Source: Erigeron canadensis (lineage: Eukaryota > Streptophyta > Magnoliopsida > Asterales > Asteraceae). Taken from it: a DNA stretch of 64,000 bases. Position numbers and translations under genes: made by a program. Below the pieces are notes generated by a model. That model was not told the DNA's origin and did no database searches. It was given only the letters and a program-made list of their open reading frames with translations. Below are positions 1 to 10,500 of this stretch, piece after piece (position 1 is the stretch's first letter; every line of letters starts with the position of its first letter). The stretch is from contig NC_057766.1 of the NCBI RefSeq assembly GCF_010389155.1, positions 43,038,463-43,102,462 on the forward strand. The letters run 5' to 3'.

Positions 1-850
1 ACTTTCATTAGAAGGATCTTCTTTTGCCATTGGCTATTAACTTAATGACAATATATACATTTACATATAACATATGTGGAAACTAGTTATTGTAAAATAC
101 GAGTAGATATTAAAACAAAATAAATAAGATAAAATTTTGTCCATTATGAAACTAGGTTATCGGCCGGTTTAAAAATCTGAGGGCGTTATGAAGCAAAAGC
201 ATGCATGACAATATACATAAATATGATACGAGCATGTACCCGCGCAATGCAGCGGTGGTAACGGCGACGACGGTTTAGTGATGTTGGTGAAGGGTGGTGT
301 TGACATCAACAATTGGTGTCTAGTGATGTAAATTGATGTAAAGATAATAGTGAAAATATTCATAAGATAAGGACTTAGAATGTAAATTAACAAGATAAAG
401 GTATAGAGTGTAATTTAATTCATTAAGGGCAAATTTGGTAATCTCTAATAACCTTTTTTCATAAGGGATGTTTATTAAAGGCAATTCCGTACTTTTGTAT
501 GTAACTATTGTGTAACAATTTTTATTTTTAAGGGGTGGATAATCTTTATAATGGGGTACAAGCATGGTAGTTGCACAATACAACGACTGTTGTAGGAAAG
601 GCGCTCTAGTGGTGTGAGGCTTACATTATGCATACACTACATCCGCCTCTCCCACTAGACCATGATATACTATAGAACGATAATTTATATAGCACAAATA
701 TATATATATTGATGTATAAAATTTTTTATTTTTATGATACACAATAAAATTCAGTTAAAAAAAAATTTTTTTTTTTTGAACGTTGTTAAAAAGATGTATT
801 ACTCCGTACTTATTTGATATTCTCTTTGTTTGATTAACTTTTTCGGTTGT
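1..850. other. Intergenic, with a decayed Helitron-like segment
   Basis: No gene is supported here. From about 222 to 560 the sequence resembles the short Helitron-like elements seen at 17.7, 22.0, 24.3 and 42.9 kb: a GC-rich end (acccgcgcaatgcagcggtgg near 231) followed by a GGTG-rich stretch and an AT-rich body. The terminal CTAG is degraded, so limits are uncertain. The remainder is AT-rich with A/T runs near 755-780. Confidence 0.4.
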
Positions 851-858
851 TATAAATA
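851..858 (+). promoter_or_regulatory. TATA box of the pectin methylesterase gene
   Basis: TATAAATA lies 47 bases before the ATG at 905, a plausible distance for a short 5' leader. Only the motif and its spacing support it. Confidence 0.55.
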
Positions 859-904
859 GCATTACACAAGCATAACATTTCTGCAAACTAAACCAAAAAC
901 AGCC

Positions 905-3054
905 ATGACTTTGAAGGTTTCTCTCTTGATAAAATGCTTCATCATCACATTAATATTCATCTTCTCTTTTTCATCAGCAGTAGCTACCACCACTACTACT
1001 ACTGGTAGCATAAACTGGTGGTGCACCCAAACCCCACACTACCAAACATGCAGCCACTACGTCGCGGATCATAACATCTCTTCCGCCACCATATCTGCAA
1101 AAGAATTCCTAGATATAACCGTAAAAGCAGCCATAGATGAAGCGCGCGTAGTTTTGAAACGTAGCCAAAAAATCGAGTCTAAATACCCATATAATGCTCG
1201 GGGAAAAAGCTCATGGCGTAACTGCGTAGAATACTTTGATGGTATTGTGTTTACACTCAATGAAGTCCTTGACCACAGACTCAAGCCAACCCCACATAAT
1301 ATCCAAACATGGCTCAGTGCTGGTTTGACATACATCACCATGTGTGAAAATGAGTTCAAATTGATCAATATGACCAACAACATTTTACCCACTATCTCTG
1401 TCAATTTAAAAGAATTACTACTCAACTCTTTGGCTATTAGTGTCGTTATTAGACGTGCGAGTACTAATAATATTATTCCTAATGGCGGGTTGGTCAATCA
1501 GAATATTAGTAATAAAAACACGCTATCGACGTATCTGGCTCAAGATGAGCCAGATGTCGTGGTGGCTCAAGATGGCTCGGGAGATTTTAATACGATTCAA
1601 GAAGCTGTAAATTCTGCAGATTCCAGGAGACGATCAGATAGGTTTGTGATTTACGTGAAGGCAGGTACCTATAATGAACAAGTTATTATCCCGAAAGAAG
1701 TGCAATACATTACCATGTATGGTGACGGTATAAATCAGACGATTGTCAGTGGTGATCGTAATTTAGGTGCCAATAATTTGAGAACCATGTCTTCACAGTA
1801 CTTGCAAGACACAGCAACTTTTCGTAAGTTCATCATGTCGATCTACTGGCACAAAAACTTTTAAATAAGTGCATGAATATATAATATACTCGTAATAAAT
1901 CCTGTTTGTTTTGTTTTTATGTGTGATCAACTTTGAAAACTTATGTTTGTATTATAATCTTATTTTTTCACGGCTGATGGCATTCACTTTGTAATTTTAT
2001 TGTGTGTATTAAACTTCATTGTTTATTTTGCTACGTACTATATATTATGCATGTGTATCTGACTTTGCTTATTTTGTTATCTCTTTTTGACCTAGATAAC
2101 TTGATATACATCAATCTAGAAAAAATAAGGGGGTTGATAAATGATAAGTATATACTATAGGTTTTTAAGTTGAATATACAAGTAATAACAACAGTTGTAA
2201 AGTTAATTAAACTTTCATGCACTTAATCCCTTTGAATAACTAGCTAGCTAGCAACAGGCGCTACATGATACATTTACGGTATATCCACTTGCCTTTTACT
2301 ATTTTAGTGACATTTATTCAGTTTGGATTAACAATTATCAGTTTGGTTCATTTGGATAGCAGAAGTTTGGAGTCGTGGATTTATGGCTAGAGACATGACA
2401 TTCAGGAACACCGCGGGGTCAGAGCTACATCAAGCGGTGGCACTTCTCTCCGGCTCTGACCAATCAGTCGTGTACCGCTGCAGCATTGAAGGCTACCAAG
2501 ACACACTTTATACAACCCAATACACCCAATTCTACAAAGACTGTAAAATCTTTGGAACGGTAGACTTCATTTTTGGAGACGCTCAAGCGGTGTTCCAAGA
2601 TTGCGACATCTTTGTTAGAAAACCGTATCCCCATGGAGGGTTAGTGGTAACATCTCATGGCCGAACTTTTGAAAACGAAAGCACAGGATATTCATTGCAA
2701 GGGTGTAAGATAGTTGCCGGAGATGATCTTAAGCCCATTATCGGTCAGATAAAACCAAGCTTCCTAGGAAGACCATGGCGCCCATATGCGCGGACCATTT
2801 TTATGCAATCTTTTCTTGATGACATAATTGACCCACAAGGATGGCTTGATGATCAGGGCTACTATGAAACTTTGTATTATGGAGAATACCAGAACAATGG
2901 GCCGGGTTCTTCTACTGATAACAGAGTAAACTGGCCTGGTTACCATATCATCGTGGATCAAGATACCGCCAATGAGTACACGGTTGCCAATTTCATTTCA
3001 GGCAACGACTGGCTTCCTGCAACTGGCGTGCCTTTTACACCAGGGCTTTATTAA
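905..3054 (+). CDS. Pectinesterase with N-terminal inhibitor (PMEI) domain
   Basis: Exons 905-1823 and 2363-3054 join to 536 residues. The intron 1824-2362 is GT-AG, phase 1, and the join restores the family block leading into GFMARDMTFRNTAG. The enzyme de-esterifies cell-wall homogalacturonan. Residues 1-28 look like a signal peptide. The PMEI-like pro-region follows (about 35-200) with the four expected cysteines C40, C49, C107 and C147. The PME domain starts near 217 (VVVAQDGSGDF). It holds YQDTLY (D353), GTVDFIFGD (D374) and LGRPW (R443, W445), which supply both catalytic aspartates and the substrate arginine, so the enzyme looks active. The usual basic processing motif (RRLL/RKLL type) between pro-region and enzyme is not visible; that linker reads STYLAQDEPD. 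The start is the first ATG after the TATA box. Length is normal for type-I PMEs. A damaged copy lies 0.9 kb downstream. Confidence 0.93.
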
Positions 3055-3970
3055 TTGAGTTATGTTTAGGGGAGGAATGAACTCACAAAAGGCCAATACC
3101 AAAATTAAGTTCATGCATGTTTCTTAGTAAATTAATCATCTAGCTCTTTGGTATCAAGTATTTTTATTTTTTAAAATTGAACTTTATATATATAATAAAG
3201 TCAAGTGTTTGGTACCTATTCAATCAATTCCTCATTAAAGCATGACTATCAACATCTATCAATCAATATTAATATACTTTATATATCTTGTTATTTATTT
3301 AGTTACCACAATAAAAAGTTCTGAATCGGCATATTGGTTTCTTTCAGTCAAGAAGATTATCATATTTTGTAATAGAAGTGATGATCATCTTTATCTGTTT
3401 TGTAAGAAAATCATATTGTGAATCTAGCTACGTACGATAATGACTTTAAAACATAATAAGTACAGTACAAATGATGATTAGAGCAATTTAATTGTCTTTT
3501 CTTTTAAATTTAATAAGTAATAATATGACAATCATTTATAGTGAGTCTACATTATATGATTTCTAAAACACTATGCATTTATTTCTGTAATAAATTTGAA
3601 AGAAACGCACGAGTTATATTTTCTATATATGCGATATTATTACTGCAACATTGTAATGAAATAATATATGGCAGTTATGGTCGTAAGTAACAATTCCTAA
3701 TCTACATATATGTATCATAAAATATACTCATAAATTTAGTGTTAGCCTAGCTATATGGATCACTTGTGTGAAACAGGTTTCGAGTTGGCTAATTAATAAG
3801 ACCGAAAACGACATGCTAGTTGCCATCAGTTTCTACCTACTAGTGTGAAAAAGGCTATTAGTGTTGCAACTAAGGATAATGATACTGATCATGATGACAT
3901 GATAGTCTGATACACCCATGTTTGTTTACTGGAACTTCAGTAAAGACAAACCGGTGGCCAGCCTATCGAA
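3055..3970. other. 3' flank of the PME gene, AT-rich spacer
   Basis: The region contains the presumed 3' UTR and AT-rich sequence. No open frame, repeat or RNA gene could be supported. Confidence 0.5.
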
Positions 3971-3971
3971 G

Positions 3972-4425
3972 AAGAGAAACTAAATTGGTAAGTGGCTCAA
4001 CTTGTGTTTGGGAGATTTCAGAATGATTCAAGCTGTAAATGCTGCAGGGTTTGGCTGGTGGGAGACTATCAAAAAGGTATACTGCAGGGTTTGGCCGTTG
4101 GTAAAATAATTGCTGCAAACGATCTTAAGCCTGTTATTGGTCTATACAAAACAGCCTTCTTAGGAAGACCTTGGTTTCCATATGCTCGATTAGACCATTT
4201 AGATGCAATGTTTTCTTGTCGATTTGGTAGATCCACAAGGATGGCTTGACAGTTGGAACTACAAGGAAACTGCGTATTGTGTTGAGTGCAATAATAAACC
4301 ATATGCTCGATCACACCATTTAGATGCAATGTTTTCTTGTCGATTTGGTGGATCCACAAGGGTGGCTTGATAGTTAGAACTACAAGAAAACTGCTCATTG
4401 TGTTGAGTACAAGAATAAGTACTCA
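3972..4425 (+). pseudogene. Pectinesterase pseudogene, collapsed and internally duplicated
   Basis: Short blocks match the intact upstream gene in order. About 4000-4050 matches the exon-1 block encoding GSGDFNTIQEAVNSA (gattcaagctgtaaatgctg is nearly identical). About 4095-4260 matches the exon-2 block from the GCKIVAGDDLKP region through LGRPW and the GWLD region. Everything between is deleted, including both catalytic aspartates. The final block (about 4170-4290) occurs a second time at 4300-4415 with the same frame-breaking changes, so it was duplicated after decay began. Stops and frameshifts rule out a working enzyme. Most likely it is a relic of a tandem PME duplication. Confidence 0.82.
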
Positions 4426-4578
4426 CTAGTATGCAATGAAATCAGATAAATCTTATTGGATATCTAATATAATGTGGTTAGGAGTTTGAAGAACAAGATC
4501 TTACACATATATTTACAAGGAAAAAAAATGCATTAAGCCTTCTTTTACTTAATACAAAGTTTTACATATTTGTGGATA

Positions 4579-7500
4579 TCATGGTGTGTCTGCTTTAGAA
4601 TTTTCTATCGAATCTTGAGTACTTTTTATAAGCAAATCATAGTTGATGGAAGCCAACTGGGACAAATTCTGGCAATAAAGTCAAAGTTAAAAGCGTTAAT
4701 TCCATGATAGTTTCTAGCAATGCCTATTTCTCATTATGTCATAGTACATTCAACTAACCTTGAATGAGAAATTACTGAATGAATAATTTACATTGAGAAG
4801 TGGCGCACTGAACTCGGCCAGGTTACTACATTCATCTTCCTGCTCAAAAGTAACAAAATATGTAATTAAACCAGTTTATGCGACTATAGATCGAACATGC
4901 AAGAGTGAGGTACCTCTTCATCCACAATGTTGCTGTGTGAACTGTCATCGCATGAAGTGTTGTCTACTTCAGACATTTCATCAAAGTCGCTACCTCCATC
5001 AATATGTTCATCGTCTGGATTCCAGATATATCGACTCATAAAATAACTCGTATCAAGTGTATCACCAGATGGTATGAATGTTGCCTGCAATATAAAACAT
5101 TACATGTAAATGCCGAATAATAACTAGAAAAGAATGAATGAAAGAATTTAACGACCTTCTGTCTTGCGAGTGTGTCCCAGTTGATATTCTTAAAGAAAGA
5201 GTGCCTCTTCACCTGTTTAATAGTAGTTCACACAAAGTTTAGACTTATTTTGCACTTTTGTTGAAGCACATTATCTAGAGATCTCCTTAAGTTTTACCTC
5301 TCCAGCTCCCGTTGCACCTAAGCGTTGTAGTGGATTATCAATTAGCAGATTGTCTATCAAATCAAAAGCTTCCAAGCTCATGTCACCAGGTATCTGAGGC
5401 CATGGAATGTCTCTATTCATAATATTAGCAAATATTTGCTGCACCAAATCAGAACAAATACAAAATCTGTAAGCCAAAAAGCATAAATTTTTAAAAAAAT
5501 GAAATACTTTGCTTGGCATTTTGGGCAATAAGTTTCTTTTTTAGAGATAAATGAAGCAAATATGCAGAGTTTCATTTCCCAAGAACATGCCTGTGGAGAT
5601 TCTGCATTAAACGGAGGAATCCCTACGAGCAGCTCAAAAAGAATAACACCAACAGACCACCAATCAGCTGTCGCAGCTGCAAGAAAGATATGATTGGAGA
5701 TAAGAACCAAATACGTATCAAAATATAAGCTGTGGATATAGCTATATTGTAACAGATAATGCAAATTTATTAACAAACCATGTCCCATGCCGAGAAGTAT
5801 TTCGGGTGCCAGATAGTCAGGGGTGCCAACAACTGAAAGCTTTTGCCTCCGTTCTTTGTTCACTGATGCTGACTCTAGTTTGACTTCATTATCCTGAAAG
5901 ATAGCAGTCCTGATGGTTGTTGACCCCGATAAGTCCTCCGTGCTGTTTATCAGACCAACTTTGGATAGCCCGAAATCTGTCAGCTGCCAGGAAACGAATT
6001 AGAATTGTAAGCTGAGTAAAAGAAACATTAAAAGGAATGAACATGAAATTGTTGAAGTAACAACCATCATAATCATAAAGCATAGGATTCATTGACCTTG
6101 ATGTGGCCATCTGGACCAATTAACAAGTTGTCTGGCTTCAAATCTCTATGAATGACATTCAAAGAATGCAAATACTCCAATGCAAGAACCTGACGTCATC
6201 AGACACTGATGCATTAGATCCTAATATAGATACACGCTGACAAGAATATAATAAGAAAGAAAAAACTCACAAGTTCGGAAATATATAGACGTGCCATGTC
6301 TTCTTCTAAGCACCCGAGATTTCTTAGCAGAGAGAAAAGGTCTCCACCGTTTAGATACTCCATCACCAGATATAGGTTTTCTCTACACGTGAAGGAGTAA
6401 AAAAACCGCACCTGTTCATGTCAAATGGTTATCAAACTTGAAGAAGTTACAGTGTCAGAATATTTTACTTATAAGAGTTCATATGTTTGACCTCCTCACC
6501 ACGAAAGGATTACGAGCTGATATCAATATATCACGTTCAGCCAAAATGCTTTGAACTGCATTTTTACGAATCATATCAGCCTTCTTTAAAACCTGCAATA
6601 CATATCTGAAATGAGTGATATTACGAAAGAAATTGTATTCATCCCTATTACTTTTAAGAATATAAATCCCTCACCTTTATAGCAAATAAATCACCTGTTG
6701 CCCTTTTCCTGGCCAAAAAAACTCGTCCAAATGCACCTCTGCTAATTGGTTTTATTATCTCAAAATCTTCAATAGATGTGCGATCCTTTGAGTATGAACT
6801 TGCCGGGCTTGCATGAAAACTCCGGGCTGTGTCCAGACCTATTGGGCTATCTTCATAAGGGATGTTACTTAATGATTCTGATTTTTCATCATCTATCTGT
6901 CCACAAAGAATTACGTATTTCTCCCTGTCATATTCAAAGGTAGTATGATTTTTCGTTAGAATAGTATTCCATAAATGACATTTACAGCGTTTTACTAATT
7001 TTGAAGACAGATAGTGAAATTTGCTGTTGATTAGAAAAGCTATGTACATATATTTACTCACTGAAGTAGTTTTTCGATACGTCTCCCAAATGTCTCAACA
7101 ACAAGAGCATCCACCTTTCTGTCCTGGATAGCATATTTGAGGTCATTTAAATGATCAAGCATGAGTTCCAATGCACTGTAGTCATTAGTGTTTATGCGTG
7201 CCAGAGATCGAGCAATCTCCAATAGCTTGTGAATCTGCCATTCGATTGGGATGTATTAGATACTTAACTCTGTTATATGATTACAATAACAAGGTTAAGT
7301 AAATATGGTATGCCTGCTGTGAGTCTTCATGCTCAGATATGGTTTTCCTTCCGCTCATGAATATATCGATCTGGTTTGTTCTTGGTGTTATTAGAGGTGA
7401 TCTAGGAGTCAAGCTTCCAGCTGATGAGGCCTTAGGACCAATAATAGGTATTGAAGTCCCACTTGTGCCGCAATTCATAGGCGAAATGTGGAAGTCTTCA

Positions 7501-10500
7501 GGGTTATGACCATATTCAAGAAGGTTTTCAGAGCATTGACAAGAATTCAGGTGGTCTCTAGGTGATACCTTGTACAAATCTTCAGATATACTTGATAGGG
7601 ATATTCTCCCACTCTCTTGACTTCCAACTGCCAAGTCAGCACCTTTTGGTGACCATGAATCGATGATCCTTTCAAGAGTTTCTGCAACTCTTTCAAGTCT
7701 TTCATTGACACTCAAACCTTTTAAATCACACCTATCAGCAATAGTACATATTCTAGAGTGTTGCTCCACATGTACAGTAGGAATTTCAACTTCACATATA
7801 CGGCATATTAATGAGCTGTCAGAGGCGGTATAATGTTGTTCTCCTGAAACTCCAGATGTAACTCTCCTTGCATTTGAGGCTGTATCCGAATTATTAGAAG
7901 CATGCACTGGGGTATCTTCCATATGGTCGGATAGATCCTTTGATGGGACATCTAAGGCAGAATGGTTTCTGGAACTTCTTTCTGCTGGAGATGGAAGCTT
8001 CTTCCATGACGACATTCTTCTACCAGTATACGAAGCCACACTTTTTACAGTTTCCTGTTCCCCTCCATGTGTCTTGGTGGATTTCACATCATTAGCATCA
8101 AATTTTCCTAATGGACTACTAAAGGATGGGTATGTAAACTCTCTAACATTTTCTGCATACGCCCCAAGATCACTAAGCTGATGAAGACCAAAAATGTGAT
8201 GGTTGTCTTCATGACCACACTCATGGTGAAACTGCACGAGCCGGGTGCATCGAGTGAGTATGAATAAAAGACGGGTGTGGACTTGTTTCAGAATACCCAT
8301 AGGTAAATCCTGACGACGATCATCCAGAGTCTGAACAATATTTTCACACCTCGACCAGAATTCATTGGATGTCATTTTCGCGCATCTACTGGCCATAATT
8401 AACAAGTCTTCAAGCGATTCTTTCCATTCTGGATGAGATTCTGAAGTTTCTTCAAGTATCCTCACCATATCTCCAGCAAAAATACCCAAGTCAGAATTGA
8501 CTTCTTCCTTCAACTTTTCAAACTTCCCTTTGAGCATCACCATGATCTCCTGAAGTAAATACAAATTGAAAAGTTCCATTAACATGTAGCATTATACCGA
8601 AAAGCAGAATAGATGCATGAAAATAACAACGCAAACGAGTACCTACCTCTACATGTCCATGTGCATGAGGTTTTCGAATTGGCAGAGGCCGGACTCCTTT
8701 AGAATTGAGCTCATGAGAGAAACTCTTTACATCAGGAACTTTTCTACGGCCACTTGTGACATGCATTATCGCGTGAAATCTTGGAGATTGTGTTTCCTTA
8801 TTGAAAGCTTTGTCATCAGTACCCTAACATCAGTATGTATGTTCTTTAAATCAGTATAAACCTTTAAAAAATATTAAGAACCTATCAGACTACCAGACAA
8901 TCTAAAACTCTATTCACACTGTTGAAGAACAAGTAAATTCAGATTCAAAGTCTGGTACTAAAATAGAAGGAGACCTTTTTTTCTTATAAATAGAACATCA
9001 ATAACAGATTCGTCCTCGTTTCTGGGAGGGTTTTTAGTTTAGCACATTTATCTAAAGACTGTAAAAGGTTAGCTTAGCAGAGCACAAAAATTGCACAATT
9101 ATTGAAATCGCATTATGTGTGGTCAAAGCCAAGAACTTGGAGACTGGGTTTACAACTGAAATAGCAACCTCTGTCCATTTGATCAACATATCTCCTACAA
9201 CGCCTGTATGAAATGTCACACCCTACAAAGCTTGGTATGAAACAAAACCTTTCACAAGTCATTTACGTATAATTGGTTCCAACGGTTATGCACTAAATAC
9301 ATCCAGAAAAGGCAAGCTAAATTAAAAGGAAAAGAAATATATACATATAGAGTATTCAACTAGTTCCAAGGTAGATAGACTTCTTTATCAGTAGAGATGT
9401 CCACAGGAATTTTGAATAATTGACCAGCTCAACTGTGATCATGAAAGTTCAAGATGAAGAACAACTCACAAGGATTCAAAATGACACTTCACAACCTGCT
9501 GGTATTCAAAGTGTCACTTCATAAAGAAAGTGACATTCCAAGATCTGTTAATATTTAAAGTAGTACATCACGAAGGATTAATACTCAAATTGGGACTTCA
9601 AGTAGCAGCATAGTTCAGAATCTTCACAAGAAGATTCAGAACATGAGGAGACAACTGTGAAAAAGCAAACGTGAAAAAGTTCCAGAGTTCCAGGTTGAGA
9701 TTAAGGAAAAAGTTGTTATTTTTCCTTTATTTGTTGGTGATCTAGCAAATTTAAAATCCGACAGCAACAAAAGAGGTTTGGGGGAGACTGATGCAAGAAG
9801 AAATCAGTTCCATCAAGAGGAATAGTTCCTGCAAAGTATTTGATCCTCCATAATTAAAAAGGCAAACAGTTTTAGGAAGGGAATTCCCTCAAGTGCAATG
9901 GGAAATATTTCATTTTGATGTGAAGTCTGCTTTTATATATGTGGAGCTAAAAGAGAGATTTATGTACAAGCATTGTAGCTTGAGAAAGCATTGTATGGTT
10001 TAAAGCAGACCCTCACCACGAAACAGCAAAATCGGTGAGTTTTTTCATCTAGATGGATTCGGAAAAAAAAACCCCAATGACCCAACATTATATGTGAAAA
10101 TACAAGGAACTGAAGATATTATGTTGGTAGCTTCATAATATTGATGACATCATGACATGATTTACACAGACTTTTTACCAAAAATACACAGTTCAATCAA
10201 TCAACTTACTATGAAATTCAGAATGCTATTATGAAGAAGCTTGAAATGTAAAACTCAGAGAAATTGAGCTTCTCGGTCTTGAACTTCAAGGGAAAAGAAC
10301 AGTATAATTTTATCACCACAAAAGTATGCTTCGGATAGTTTGAAGCAGTTTACTATGAAGGGATGCAAAACAAATTGAAATTCTATAAATGTTAGTGAGA
10401 AATTGATGATTGATGATGGATTGATGGTACAGTTTTGGCAGAAGCAAAGAGGTTCAGAAGTATGGGAGATGATATATCTCCCTCATAAAAGTCCCGATTA

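Noticed and set aside
1069..1497. Open frame on the - strand under PME exon 1
   Set aside because: It is an antisense shadow of a clearly conserved coding exon.
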